Shown here: piece by piece, positions 18,040-26,928 of the stretch
How positions within the stretch are numbered: the stretch's first letter is position 1
Layout of the letters: the number at the start of each line of letters is the position of its first letter
From: Halanaerobiales bacterium
GTDB taxonomy: Bacteria; Bacillota; Halanaerobiia; Halanaerobiales; DTU029
Length of the DNA stretch: 35,317 bases
Assembly: GCA_025451675.1 (NCBI GenBank)
Contig: JANWJZ010000032.1
Span: 1 to 35,317, forward strand
Direction: 5' to 3'
Made by a program: the position numbers and the translations under genes
Notes under the pieces: model-generated
Databases searched by the model: none
What the model saw: the letters and a program-made list of their open reading frames with translations, nothing else
Told to the model about the DNA's origin: nothing

Positions 18040-18749
18040 TCACCACCCATTTCATTTAAACCGCCAAATCTCCGGTTCCTTTTTTTAAAATCCTCGATAG
18101 CCTTTTCCAGCTCATCACCATCAAAATCAGGCCAGTATTTCTCAGTAAAATACAATTCAGCATAGGCTGACTGCCAGAGCAGGAAATTACTCAATCTCTT
18201 CTCTCCTCCGGTCCTGATCAACAACTCTACTTCCGGAAATTCAGGATTATATAAAAAACTTTCGATAACTTCCTCATCGATTTGCGCAAATTTCTTACCC
18301 TTTTCATACTCCCTGATTACAGCAGAAACTACATCCACTATCTCAGCCCTTCCACCATAATTGAAGGCTATATTGAGGGTATGTTTCTTATTACCACTGG
18401 TCTTTTCCTCTATCCTGTCAATTGTCTTCAGTAAACTGGCAGGTAGGCTTTCCCGCCGGCCAATCACCTTTACTTTAATATTATTACTGAATAAATCCCC
18501 GGCCCTTTTCATCAGGGTTTCCTCAAACAATTGAAAGAGGAACTTAACTTCCTGTACTGGCCTTTTCCAGTTCTCCGTCGAAAAGGCATAGACTGTTAAA
18601 CAGGGGATCCCCAGTTTCTCCGCTCTCCTTAATACATTCTCCAATGCATTTATACCGGCCAGATGCCCCTCTCTCCTGGGCAATCCTCGCTCCTTAGCCC
18701 ATCTGCCATTTCCATCCATGATTATGCCCACGTGAGACGGTATCGACAT
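18036..18749 (-). CDS. uppS: Isoprenyl transferase (undecaprenyl diphosphate synthase)
   Basis: UppS condenses isopentenyl diphosphate onto farnesyl diphosphate in cis configuration to make the C55 carrier for peptidoglycan and wall polymers. The 237-residue protein starts [20 protein letters not shown], with the catalytic aspartate at residue 12. [11 protein letters not shown] near 69, [12 protein letters not shown] near 147, and the substrate-binding [19 protein letters not shown] near 176-194 follow. AYAELYF and the C-terminal [10 protein letters not shown] end the domain. It is slightly short at the C-terminus compared with many homologues. GAAGGTGAT precedes the ATG. It follows frr and overlaps cdsA. 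Its isoprenoid substrates come from the dxr/ispG pathway encoded downstream. Confidence 0.97.
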   Translation of the reverse strand: MSIPSHVGIIMDGNGRWAKERGLPRREGHLAGINALENVLRRAEKLGIPCLTVYAFSTENWKRPVQEVKFLFQLFEETLMKRAGDLFSNNIKVKVIGRRESLPASLLKTIDRIEEKTSGNKKHTLNIAFNYGGRAEIVDVVSAVIREYEKGKKFAQIDEEVIESFLYNPEFPEVELLIRTGGEKRLSNFLLWQSAYAELYFTEKYWPDFDGDELEKAIEDFKKRNRRFGGLNEMGGE

Positions 18750-18774
18750 AGTATCACCTTCAGCAAAGTAATTA

Positions 18775-18792
18775 CCCCCTCTGTAGAGGGGG
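18775..18792 (-). repeat. GC-rich stem-loop between frr and uppS
   Basis: A 7-bp inverted repeat (CCCCCTC / GAGGGGG) with a 4-base loop lies between the frr stop and the uppS ribosome-binding site, in an AT-rich spacer. On the minus strand no U-run follows, so it is not a classic terminator. It may be an mRNA processing or stability element or may modulate uppS translation. Confidence 0.45.
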
Positions 18793-18798
18793 GAAATC

Positions 18799-19356
18799 TT
18801 AAACCTCCATAATCTCAGCCTCTTTATCCTTCAATAGTTCATCTACTTTTTCAATATAGGAATCAGTAAGTTCCTGTATGGTTTCAAGGCCGCGTCGATA
18901 TGTATCTTCAGATATTTCTCCATTGCTTTCCAGTTTCTTCAGTTCGTTATTGGCATCCTGACGGATATTTCTGATAGCGATCTTTCCTTTTTCCGCCTTT
19001 TCCCGGACAACTTTAACCAGTTCCTTTCTCCGTTCTTCAGTTAATTGAGGAATGTTAATTCTAATCAAATTACCATCATTGTTTGGTGTAAGACCCAGAT
19101 TTGCCTTTAAGATTGCCCTCTCGATATCTCCCAGCATTGACTTGTCCCAGGGCTCTATAACCAGTAGTCTTGCTTCAGGTGCTGAAACTTTAGCCATTTG
19201 ATTAACAGGAGTCGGAGTCCCGTAATAATCCACCATGACATTATTAAGTAGTGATGGCCGGGCTCTTCCCGTCCGGACAGTAGCAAAATCCTCCTTTGTA
19301 GCCTCAATGCTTTTTTTCATTTTCTCCTCTGCCTTCTTCTTAACCTGATCTATCAA
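18799..19356 (-). CDS. frr: Ribosome recycling factor
   Basis: RRF, with EF-G, splits the post-termination ribosome. The 185-residue length is exactly typical. Family segments seen are the N-terminal helix ([20 protein letters not shown]), [14 protein letters not shown] near residue 24, the [13 protein letters not shown] beta-domain hinge near 44, [12 protein letters not shown] near 61, [18 protein letters not shown] near 93 and the C-terminal three-helix bundle. The start codon is TTG at 19356, the only in-frame start-type codon at good distance from the GGGGGG ribosome-binding sequence. It follows pyrH with an 89-base gap containing its own candidate promoter. Confidence 0.96.
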   Translation of the reverse strand: MIDQVKKKAEEKMKKSIEATKEDFATVRTGRARPSLLNNVMVDYYGTPTPVNQMAKVSAPEARLLVIEPWDKSMLGDIERAILKANLGLTPNNDGNLIRINIPQLTEERRKELVKVVREKAEKGKIAIRNIRQDANNELKKLESNGEISEDTYRRGLETIQELTDSYIEKVDELLKDKEAEIMEV

Positions 19357-19393
19357 TATTATCCCCCCATTTTTTTGTTATAATAATACATAT

Positions 19394-19402
19394 ATTATAC
19401 CA
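19394..19402 (-). promoter_or_regulatory. frr: Extended -10 promoter candidate upstream of frr
   Basis: The minus strand reads TGGTATAAT, a perfect -10 with the extended TGn element, 38 bases before the frr TTG start and within the pyrH-frr gap. The -35 position (TTTATT at 17-base spacing) is weak, as is common for extended -10 promoters. It would allow frr-uppS-cdsA expression independent of pyrH. Confidence 0.55.
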
Positions 19403-19445
19403 GGCTAACTACTATGAATAAATAATATAAGGCCAAAGAATAAAA

Positions 19446-20216
<771 letters not shown>

Positions 20217-20218
20217 TT

Positions 20219-20252
20219 AAAAAAGAGAACACACAATTGTGCTCTCTTTTTT
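20219..20252 (-). terminator. Rho-independent terminator after tsf
   Basis: On the minus strand AAAAGAGAGCACA, a 4-base loop and TGTGTTCTCTTTTTT form a long stem (one G-U pair) ending in six U residues, 10 bases after the tsf stop. Because pyrH follows without a clear promoter, it may act as a partial attenuator within the rpsB-tsf-pyrH unit. Confidence 0.8.
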
Positions 20253-20261
20253 AGTAATAAA

Positions 20262-21161
20262 TTATTTATTCTTTTCTAATTCCTTCATAACCTCTTCGGC
20301 AAAATTTTCCTCTTTTCTTTCAATACCTTCGCCCAATTCAAAACGGGTAAAAGCATTTACTTTAAGGCCACTTTCTTCCAGTACCTGGCCAACAGTCTTA
20401 TCGGTATCTTTTACAAAGGCCTGCTCCAGCAGACAAATTTCACTATAGAATTTATCCAGCTTTCCTACTACGATTTTATCGATAACATGTTCCGGCTTAC
20501 CTTCATTTAACATTTGTTCCTTATAGATATTTTTCTCTTTCTCAACCACATCAGCCGGAACCTGGGACCTTTCTACATATTCAGGTGCACTGGCAGCAAT
20601 ATGCATAGCGATATCTTTAGCTACCAATTGATTTTCTTCAGTGTTTTCTGCAGCAAAGTCAACGATTACACCTATTTTTCCACCCATGTGAATATAGTCG
20701 TACAGGAATCCATCTGTCTGATAACGTTTAAATCTCCTCAGGTTCAGGTTTTCTCCAATATTGGCGATGGCTTCTTTGATAACTGTATTCACATCTTTGT
20801 TATCATCCAGGAACCAGCTTTCAGCCAGAACTTCCTCTACAGTATTGGCATTGCTCTGTAATAAGTGGTTGGAAAGATTGTCCAGAAGGGAATTAAAATT
20901 ATCTGTTTTGGCAACAAAATCAGTTTCACTGTTAACCTCAAGGATAACACCTTTTTTACGGTCTTCAGTAATTAAGACATTAACCTTTCCTTCGGCAGCA
21001 ATTCTGCCAGCCTTTTTAGCAGCAGCAGCAATACCTTTCTCCCTTAAATACTCTATAGCAGCCTCTATATCTCCATTGGTTTCCTGCAGGGCCTTTTTAC
21101 AATCCATTATACCGGCACCGGTTCTTTCCCTTAACTCCTTTATAGCCTCCATACTGGCCAT
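20262..21161 (-). CDS. tsf: Translation elongation factor Ts
   Basis: EF-Ts exchanges GDP for GTP on EF-Tu. The 299-residue protein has the N-terminal UBA-like domain with KELRERTGAGIMDCKKAL (residues 8-25), the NGDIEAAIEYLREKG segment, and the EF-Tu-contacting core motif VNSETDFVAKTDNF near residue 76. The repeated dimerisation core follows (DIAMHIAASAPEYV near 185). The C-terminal VNAFTRFELGEGIE near 267 is typical of full-length EF-Ts. AGGAGG lies 8 bases upstream of the ATG. It follows rpsB but is separated from it by a hairpin with a U-tract. Confidence 0.97.
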   Translation of the reverse strand: MASMEAIKELRERTGAGIMDCKKALQETNGDIEAAIEYLREKGIAAAAKKAGRIAAEGKVNVLITEDRKKGVILEVNSETDFVAKTDNFNSLLDNLSNHLLQSNANTVEEVLAESWFLDDNKDVNTVIKEAIANIGENLNLRRFKRYQTDGFLYDYIHMGGKIGVIVDFAAENTEENQLVAKDIAMHIAASAPEYVERSQVPADVVEKEKNIYKEQMLNEGKPEHVIDKIVVGKLDKFYSEICLLEQAFVKDTDKTVGQVLEESGLKVNAFTRFELGEGIERKEENFAEEVMKELEKNK

Positions 21162-21200
21162 TCTATAAACCTCCTTTTTGTCTATGTATATAAAAACCTT

Positions 21201-21244
21201 AAAAAAAGGCGCAGCAAGATATAAACCCTCTTACAACGCCTTTT
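21201..21244 (-). terminator. Terminator/attenuator between rpsB and tsf
   Basis: The minus strand carries AAAAGGCG ... CGCCTTTTTTT as outer stem, with an additional AAGA/TCTT pairing inside, followed directly by a run of seven U residues. It lies 13 bases after the rpsB stop and about 40 bases before tsf. tsf has no evident promoter of its own, so partial termination that lowers tsf relative to rpsB is the likely role (inference). Confidence 0.75.
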
Positions 21245-21257
21245 AAATGACTATATA

Positions 21258-22058
21258 CTAAGCTTCCAGGTCATCTTCCACTGCCTCTTCTTCTGCTTCA
21301 ATTTCAGCTACTGTTTCTACTACTGTGTTTTCTTCTGTTTCTTCTTTTGCAGGTTCAACAACTTCTTCCATCTGTTCACCCTGCTTACCAGCCAGAACAG
21401 CATCAGCGATAACACTGGTTATCAGTTTAATGGCCCGGATAGCATCATCGTTACCTGGAATCACATAATCGATAAGGTCCGGGTCACAGTTTGTATCAAC
21501 AATGGCTACAATAGGAATATTCAGCTTTCTGGCTTCAGCAACGGCAATGGCTTCTTTCCGTGGGTCAGCTATGAACAGCACATCAGGAAGATTTTCCATA
21601 TGCCTGATTCCACCCAGGAAACGTAATAATTTCTCCTGCTCTTTCTTTAACTGGATAACCTCTTTCTTAGGCAATACATCATAAAGGCCTTCAGCTTCCA
21701 TTTTTTCCAGCTCATTTAAACGTTTTACACGCTGTTTGATGGTCTGGAAGTTGGTCAGCATGCCGCCTAACCACCTCTGGTTAACATAAGGCATGCCACA
21801 ACGCTGTGCCTCTTCCTTGATTGTTTCCTGAGCCTGTTTCTTTGTACCTACAAAAAGGATTGTTTTCCCTTTTGCAGCTTCATCTTTTACAAAATCATAT
21901 GCTTTGTTGATCAGATTTACTGTTTTCTGTAAATCAATGATATAGATACCATTTCTTTCAGTAAAAATATACTCAGCCATTTTAGGGTTCCATCTTCTGG
22001 TTTGATGTCCGAAATGAACCCCTGCTTCCAGTAATTGTTTCATATTTACCACTGACAT
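21258..22058 (-). CDS. rpsB: 30S ribosomal protein S2
   Basis: S2 is an essential late-assembling small-subunit protein. The protein of about 266 residues starts [20 protein letters not shown] from the ATG at 22058, matching the family N-terminus; the GTG at 22067 is part of the purine-rich ribosome-binding stretch. Other family segments are [33 protein letters not shown] near residue 68, [13 protein letters not shown] near 95, and [16 protein letters not shown] near 160. The C-terminal ~40 residues are strongly acidic (Glu/Asp/Val), an extension beyond the E. coli core. It heads a unit with tsf and has a strong promoter and a structured leader. Confidence 0.97.
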   Translation of the reverse strand: MSVVNMKQLLEAGVHFGHQTRRWNPKMAEYIFTERNGIYIIDLQKTVNLINKAYDFVKDEAAKGKTILFVGTKKQAQETIKEEAQRCGMPYVNQRWLGGMLTNFQTIKQRVKRLNELEKMEAEGLYDVLPKKEVIQLKKEQEKLLRFLGGIRHMENLPDVLFIADPRKEAIAVAEARKLNIPIVAIVDTNCDPDLIDYVIPGNDDAIRAIKLITSVIADAVLAGKQGEQMEEVVEPAKEETEENTVVETVAEIEAEEEAVEDDLEA

Positions 22059-22078
22059 ACCTTCCACCCCCTTTCCTG

Positions 22079-22140
22079 GTTAGCCTCCGCCTAACTCATC
22101 CCTGAATACCCACTGTAAAAAACAGCACCAGGCATTCAGG
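22079..22140 (-). promoter_or_regulatory. rpsB: Structured 5' leader of rpsB (two stem-loops)
   Basis: The rpsB mRNA leader contains a large hairpin with a 10-bp base stem (CCTGAATGCC pairing with GGTATTCAGG at 22131-22140 and 22101-22110, one G-U) and an apical CTGT/ACAG stem. A smaller GTTAG...CTAAC hairpin (22079-22095) follows, just before the ribosome-binding site. No U-tract follows, so it is not a terminator. Such leaders upstream of ribosomal protein genes often serve autogenous control by the encoded protein; that role is inferred, and I do not recognise a named leader family. Confidence 0.6.
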
Positions 22141-22173
22141 TCCCTAAGCGTGTGTAGTTTTCAACCATAGGTT

Positions 22174-22202
22174 AGTATACCATATAATAAAATAATTATC
22201 AA
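22174..22202 (-). promoter_or_regulatory. rpsB: Strong housekeeping-sigma promoter for rpsB
   Basis: On the minus strand TTGATA (22197-22202), a 17-base spacer and TATACT (22174-22179) form a near-consensus sigma-A promoter, 5 of 6 matches in each box. It begins just after the cheD stop codon and directs transcription into the rpsB leader, giving an untranslated region of about 105-110 bases. Confidence 0.85.
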
Positions 22203-22208
22203 TTAATT

Positions 22209-22688
22209 TTATATAAATTTCTCCCCTTTTTTATAGGATCTGATTTTGACCCGGCCGTCCTCTGTATAAAATTCCATGGTCCGGCCATAATCTTTTCCCA
22301 GGTCTTCTCCTATAATAGGGATATTATATTCTTCCAGGATCCGATAAACTGCCTCAATATTCCTTTTTCCAATCTGGATAACCATATCTCCCGAACTGGA
22401 AAACATATGTGCTCCCCCGGCTAATTTAGCAGTCATGTTTTCCCTTCTGGCACCGGCTTCCACCATCTTCTCAATCAAGAGAGGTATACCGGTATCAGCA
22501 TATTTGGCGGGTTTTATATTTTCACCACCATTACTTTTCGGCAACATTATATGTATAAGTCCGCCTATTTTATTAATATCATCATATAGGGCTATTCCCA
22601 CACAGGAACCCAGCCCGATTGTGACTAAGATATCAGGCGACCTACCAACATGGTATTCCGCCATTTTCACCCGCACTGTTTCACTCAT
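22209..22688 (-). CDS. cheD: Chemoreceptor glutamine deamidase CheD
   Basis: CheD deamidates specific glutamines of methyl-accepting chemotaxis proteins and, bound to CheC, takes part in adaptation. The 159-residue protein has the papain-like catalytic triad residues in TIGLGSCVGI (Thr23 and Cys29) and GGLIHIMLP (His46), matching the spacing in characterised CheD proteins. KLAGGAHMF near residue 88 and the C-terminal GRTMEFYTEDGRV are also typical. The ATG overlaps the cheC stop as ATGA, so the pair is translationally coupled. It is the last che gene; the rpsB promoter follows at once. Confidence 0.95.
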   Translation of the reverse strand: MSETVRVKMAEYHVGRSPDILVTIGLGSCVGIALYDDINKIGGLIHIMLPKSNGGENIKPAKYADTGIPLLIEKMVEAGARRENMTAKLAGGAHMFSSSGDMVIQIGKRNIEAVYRILEEYNIPIIGEDLGKDYGRTMEFYTEDGRVKIRSYKKGEKFI

Positions 22689-23302
22689 GAAGTCTCTATC
22701 CCCAATGAATTAAGTATTTTTTCCAGGGAGCCGGGATCTGGTATATAAAAGAAAAATCCCTCAATCTCTTCATCGCCGTTAATAAATTTGGTTTCAATCA
22801 GTAAGGCATAATCATTATCTGCCAGACTGATCATAGAAGAACTTAAAATAGCCCCAGCCATATCATGGGAAAAGGCTGGAACAGATTGAAAAAGATTTAA
22901 ACCAGTCATCTGATTGATAGCATTAAGGTAAGAGCCTGCCAGAATATTACCTATCTCCATAATGGCAGATACCTCAACTTCCTCAAGATTATTAACATCT
23001 ATTTCATAATCAGTAATCATCTCCAGCAGATTTACAGTACTCGCCTCTGAAAACACCAGTAAAATACTGCCAGGGCTCTCTCCCATAACCCGCAATAAAA
23101 CGCTAACAACCTGACTTTCTACTCCTCCGGTAAGTTCTGGTACATCCTCTATAGGAATTATGGTAACAGATGGGACGGTCATATGGATTCTGGTATTAAG
23201 AAACTGGGCAAAGGCAGTCGCTGCATTACCGGCACCTATATTGCCTATTTCCTTCAGTGCATCCTTATGGAGACTGGTTAAATGATTAAGCAGATCTGAC
23301 AT
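22685..23302 (-). CDS. cheC: CheY-P phosphatase CheC
   Basis: CheC dephosphorylates CheY-P and is stimulated by CheD. The protein of about 205 residues carries two copies of the phosphatase motif: DALKEIGNIGAGNAATA (E18/N21) and SAIMEIGNILAGSYLNA (E116/N119). Both sites retain the E..N pair needed for activity, as in true CheC rather than FliY or CheX. The ATG at 23302 is preferred because GAGAGGTGG ends 5 bases before it; a GTG at 23311 lies inside that ribosome-binding sequence. It follows the second cheW and overlaps cheD by 4 bases. Confidence 0.94.
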   Translation of the reverse strand: MSDLLNHLTSLHKDALKEIGNIGAGNAATAFAQFLNTRIHMTVPSVTIIPIEDVPELTGGVESQVVSVLLRVMGESPGSILLVFSEASTVNLLEMITDYEIDVNNLEEVEVSAIMEIGNILAGSYLNAINQMTGLNLFQSVPAFSHDMAGAILSSSMISLADNDYALLIETKFINGDEEIEGFFFYIPDPGSLEKILNSLGIETS

Positions 23303-23326
23303 GTTAGCCACCTCTCAGATGATTAT

Positions 23327-23830
23327 TTAGAACTCTATTTTTTCCAGTTCTATTAACTCCTCCGTAGTCAGTACCTTGTTTAAATTCAAAAGAATCAATA
23401 ACTGATTATTGATTTTCGCAACGCCCTGTAAATAATCGCTATGGACAGCCTTGACAATCTCCGGAGCATCGGTAATCTCCCTGGCATCTATTCTAATCAT
23501 CTCTGTTACAGTATCCACCAGCATACCCATATTGCTGATTTCATCCAGTTCCACGATGATTATCCTTTTCTTTTCTTCTTCAACCTGGCTTCTCTTCAGA
23601 GACAACTTTTCAGCTAAATCTATAACAGGGATAATATCCCCTCTTAAATTAATAACCCCTTTAACAAAGGATGGAGAATTGGGGATGAAGGTAGTCTCCA
23701 TTACCGGTATTACCTGTTTAATTTGATTTACATCAACCCCAAATCTTTCCTCGCCAACTGTGAAAACAATGAATTGTTTTTCTTCCTTCTGTATATCATT
23801 TTTCTTTCTATTATTAAAATTAGATAGCAA
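23327..23830 (-). CDS. cheW: Chemotaxis coupling protein CheW (second copy)
   Basis: CheW links receptors to the CheA kinase. This copy of about 167 residues consists of a basic, Asn/Lys-rich N-terminal stretch of roughly 22 residues followed by one CheW-like SH3-type domain. Typical motifs are QFIVFTVGEERFGVDVNQIK, TFIPNSPSFVKGVINLRGDI and PVIDLAEKL, with the NLRG(D/N/Q)(I/V)(I/V)PV(I/V)DL core. The TTG at 23830 is chosen as start because a perfect AGGAGGGG lies 6 bases upstream. A longer frame to 23866 also opens with TTG and contains an ATG at 23848, but neither has a ribosome-binding site. It differs substantially from the preceding cheW, so the pair is not a recent duplication. Confidence 0.9.
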   Translation of the reverse strand: MLSNFNNRKKNDIQKEEKQFIVFTVGEERFGVDVNQIKQVIPVMETTFIPNSPSFVKGVINLRGDIIPVIDLAEKLSLKRSQVEEEKKRIIIVELDEISNMGMLVDTVTEMIRIDAREITDAPEIVKAVHSDYLQGVAKINNQLLILLNLNKVLTTEELIELEKIEF

Positions 23831-23869
23831 ATTAAATCCCCTCCTCATGCTGACAGATATATCCAATCA

Positions 23870-24349
23870 TCATGCAGACACTGGCCTGTTCTCAAATAAC
23901 AATTTTTCCAGATCTATTAATACGATCAGCCTCTTGCCTTTTTTTATAACTCCTTTAATATAATCCTGGCGGACAGCTGTATCAATCTCCGGTGCTGACT
24001 CCAATTCCTTCTCTGTATCATACCATAAAACTTCCTTAATATCATCTACCAGGAGGCCAATGAGCATATCCTCATATTCGATGGTTATAATCCTTTCTTT
24101 CTCCCCAGTACCTGAATTAATACCAAAGCGTTTACGCAGATCAACCACTGGAACAATCTGTCCTCTTAAATTTATCACTCCCCTGACATATGCAGGGGTA
24201 TTTGGTACAGGTGTAATTTTAGAAACCTTTATAATCTGCTTTGATTGGGTTATATCAACAGCATACTCTTCATCGGCCAGCTCGAAAACTACAACCTGTT
24301 TTCTCTCGCTATCCTCCATTATTTCATTTTCTCTAAGAGTATAATCCAT
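23870..24349 (-). CDS. cheW: Chemotaxis coupling protein CheW (first copy)
   Basis: A 159-residue single-domain CheW adaptor. Motifs include QVVVFELADEEYAVDITQSK near residue 18, TPVPNTPAYVRGVINLRGQI near 46, and the PVVDLRKRFG segment. A C-terminal KGKRLIVLIDLEKLL strand follows. The ATG at 24349 is preceded by AAGAGGAGGATATCTT, a strong ribosome-binding site. It lies 14 bases after cheA and 39 bases before the proposed start of the second cheW. Having two CheW proteins in one cluster suggests either different receptor partners or core-array proteins of different stoichiometry (inference). Confidence 0.93.
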   Translation of the reverse strand: MDYTLRENEIMEDSERKQVVVFELADEEYAVDITQSKQIIKVSKITPVPNTPAYVRGVINLRGQIVPVVDLRKRFGINSGTGEKERIITIEYEDMLIGLLVDDIKEVLWYDTEKELESAPEIDTAVRQDYIKGVIKKGKRLIVLIDLEKLLFENRPVSA

Positions 24350-24363
24350 AAGATATCCTCCTC

Positions 24364-26370
24364 TTACGCTATATTCCGTACATCTAGAATCAAGGCCACA
24401 TCTCCGTCTCCTACTATAGTGGCACCACTGATATTTTTAATATTGATCAGGTATTTGCCCAGTGATTTGATAACAATCTCCTGCTGGTTCAATAATTCAT
24501 CAACGATAAGGCCAACTAACCTCTCCGCTGATTTAATTATGACAACAGGTATCTCTTCGTATTCCTTATATTTTCCATATTCTACAGGAAGATTCAACTG
24601 CCGTGCAGCCTCAACCAGCGGAATTGTATTTTCCCTTAGTAATATTACATCCTGTCCCCTTACCTGCATAATCTCATCAGGGCTGATAAGCAGGGTTTCA
24701 CTGATACTACTTAAAGGTATAGCATAGACTTCATTATTTATAACTACCATCAAGGCCTGGGTAATTGCCAATGTTAATGGCAGGGAAATGGTAAAACGGG
24801 TGCCCACATCCAGCTCGGACTCTACAAAAACCTGTCCATCAAGGGCTTCAACAACATTCCGGACAACATCCATACCTACACCGCGGCCGGAAATATCCGT
24901 CACTTCCTCAGAGGTACTGAACCCGGGCTGGAATATAAGGTTAAGCTTGTCCCTTTCCTCCATCTGCCTCGCATCATCTGCTGTAATAACACCTTTCTGG
25001 ATGGCTTTTTCTACAACTCTATCAGTATCAATACCCGCGCCATCATCTTCCACTTCTATTATAATCTCACTGCCTTTCTGATAAGCCCGCAGCAAAATGG
25101 TACCTGCAGGTGATTTGCCTTTTTCCTTTCTAACCTCCGGTGTCTCGATTCCATGGTCGATGGAATTTCGTAGGATATGCATTAAGGGATCACCCAATTC
25201 ATCGATGAGTGAACGATCCAGCTCAGTGTCCGCACCTTCAATAACCAAATCAATCTCCTTATTCAATTCTTTGGAAAGATCCCTGACCATGCGCGGAAAT
25301 CTATTAAATATACCGCCGATGGGAACCATTCTAATCTGCATTACAATATGATGTAAATCCTGGGTTACCCTGTCCAGTTGCTGAATAATGTCCTGATATA
25401 CATCACTTTGAATGTTCAGGCCTTCCAATCTGGTCTTATTAATTAACAATTCCCCTACCATATTCATCAAATTGTCCAGCTTTTTAATATCCACGCGCAC
25501 AGTAGGGGAAACCTGAATATTTGATAAACCCTCCCGCAGTTTCTTATTATTATCCACCTGTATTTTTTTCTCCTCTTTTTCGATTTCTTTCACTACTTTT
25601 GCTTGTTTATCTTCTTTATGAATGATTACTTCAGCCACATCGATGATATCAGCAAATTCCTGATTTATTTGCTTTTCTTTTAAAGAGGAAACCAGTTTTA
25701 TATATATGGAATCGCCAAAATCTTCATCTTCAATTTCCCTCTGATCTGGATTGGATTTAGCCAGATACCCCAGTTCCTGGGCTTTCTTCAAAATCATGTA
25801 TCCCCGGACATTCTTGAGCAAGCAATCCTGGGCCAGGATCACTTTAATATTATATACACTTTCATCACCGGTCATTTTATTATAAATTTCTTCTTTTTCT
25901 TCCTCAGTCAAGGTTAGCATGGCATTAAAATCCTGCTGGCCAGCTTTCGCCTTTCTATCAGCTCCCACTGGTTCCTGGATCACACCGCCGTTTTCCAGTA
26001 TTTCCTCCAGCTTCCTTAAATAGGTGCTGACGTCTGTCACTTCTTCCCCATTAGCTCTGATATCATCCAACAATGTTTTTATGTAGTCCAGGCCTGAAAA
26101 AAGAGTATCAATTATATGTTCATTAATCTGGAGTTCCTTATTTCTAACTTTCGCCAGAATATTTTCTATTCTATGTGTCAAATCAGTTAAACGCTCATAA
26201 CCCATGGTAGCCGACATACCCTTCACTGAATGGGCTGCACGGAAAACAGCATTTATAATCTCTTCATCGTCTGGATTCTCTTCCAGAAGGAGCACATTTT
26301 CATTTAATTGCTGCAAATACTCAGCAGACTCATCAAAAAACATCTGTAAATATTGTTCCCTATTATCCAT
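24364..26370 (-). CDS. cheA: Chemotaxis histidine kinase CheA
   Basis: CheA autophosphorylates and passes phosphate to CheY. The 668-residue protein has all five domains. P1 HPt carries the phosphorylated histidine at residue 47 in FRAAHSVKGMS. A P2-like response-regulator docking domain spans about 160-255, followed by a charged linker. P3 dimerisation starts near 290 (VRVDIKKLDNLMNMVGEL). P4 ATPase has the N box LMHILRNSIDHGIE near 396, G1 EDDGAGID near 441 and G2 SGRGVGMDVV near 494. A P5 CheW-like regulatory domain occupies the C-terminus. AAAGGAGG precedes the ATG. Nothing appears broken. It lies between cheY and two cheW genes, a typical che core. Confidence 0.97.
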   Translation of the reverse strand: MDNREQYLQMFFDESAEYLQQLNENVLLLEENPDDEEIINAVFRAAHSVKGMSATMGYERLTDLTHRIENILAKVRNKELQINEHIIDTLFSGLDYIKTLLDDIRANGEEVTDVSTYLRKLEEILENGGVIQEPVGADRKAKAGQQDFNAMLTLTEEEKEEIYNKMTGDESVYNIKVILAQDCLLKNVRGYMILKKAQELGYLAKSNPDQREIEDEDFGDSIYIKLVSSLKEKQINQEFADIIDVAEVIIHKEDKQAKVVKEIEKEEKKIQVDNNKKLREGLSNIQVSPTVRVDIKKLDNLMNMVGELLINKTRLEGLNIQSDVYQDIIQQLDRVTQDLHHIVMQIRMVPIGGIFNRFPRMVRDLSKELNKEIDLVIEGADTELDRSLIDELGDPLMHILRNSIDHGIETPEVRKEKGKSPAGTILLRAYQKGSEIIIEVEDDGAGIDTDRVVEKAIQKGVITADDARQMEERDKLNLIFQPGFSTSEEVTDISGRGVGMDVVRNVVEALDGQVFVESELDVGTRFTISLPLTLAITQALMVVINNEVYAIPLSSISETLLISPDEIMQVRGQDVILLRENTIPLVEAARQLNLPVEYGKYKEYEEIPVVIIKSAERLVGLIVDELLNQQEIVIKSLGKYLINIKNISGATIVGDGDVALILDVRNIA

Positions 26371-26420
26371 GGAAACTACCTCCTTTAACTAACAAATCCC
26401 CACTCATGCCCGGATATTTT

Positions 26421-26786
26421 TTATTCATTAAACAACTTATTGACAGCAGCCAATACTCGATCAGGTTTAAAGGGTTTTACCACAAAATCCTTTGCTCCAG
26501 CCTGTATGGCATCGATTACCATTGCCTGCTGGCCCATGGCGCTACACATAATAATTTTGGCATCCTTATCAAACTCCAGTATTTCTTTTACTGCATCTAT
26601 ACCATCCATTTCAGGCATTGTGATATCCATAGTTACCAGATCGGGCTTTAATTCCTTATACAATTCAATGGCATCTCTACCGGTCTCGGCCTCGCCGACA
26701 ATCTCATACCCGCCATCAATTAAAATATTTTTAATCATCATTCGCATAAAAGCAGCATCATCTACTACTAATACTCTTTTGCTCAT
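26421..26786 (-). CDS. cheY: Chemotaxis response regulator CheY
   Basis: A single receiver-domain protein of 121 residues. The acidic pocket is in VLVVDDAAFMR (D9/D10), the phosphoacceptor is D54 in TMDITMPEMDG, the switch residue is S82 in MCSAMGQ, and the conserved lysine is K104 in FVVKPF. There is no output domain, so it acts by binding a target such as the flagellar switch, or another motility machine. The first-gene position, AGGGGG upstream of the ATG and a terminator before it suggest it starts the che transcription unit, although no convincing promoter box was found. The sequence resembles the Thermotoga/Bacillus type of CheY. Confidence 0.95.
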   Translation of the reverse strand: MSKRVLVVDDAAFMRMMIKNILIDGGYEIVGEAETGRDAIELYKELKPDLVTMDITMPEMDGIDAVKEILEFDKDAKIIMCSAMGQQAMVIDAIQAGAKDFVVKPFKPDRVLAAVNKLFNE

Positions 26787-26870
26787 CTATATAGACCCCC
26801 TTGGTTATATATGGATTATTTTATCTTTCTTAATATATTCGACAATCCTTCAATAGTTCCTGCAAATAGT

Positions 26871-26899
26871 AAAAAAATGTCCCCCCAGGAGAGGACATT
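26871..26899 (-). terminator. Rho-independent terminator after codY
   Basis: On the minus strand AATGTCC, a 10-base loop with possible internal CC/GG pairs, and GGACATT are followed by TTTTT. It lies 30 bases beyond the codY stop and before cheY, closing the hslV-hslU-codY unit. Confidence 0.8.
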
Positions 26900-26928
26900 A
26901 ATCATTATAATGGTTTTTCCAGAACTAA

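Noticed and set aside
26787-26870. Sigma-D (SigD/FliA) promoter before cheY, suggested by GTCGAATAT
   Set aside because: The -10 is only a partial match and no TAAA-type -35 lies about 15 bases upstream; a weak TTGTCG/TAAAAT pair was also too poor to list.
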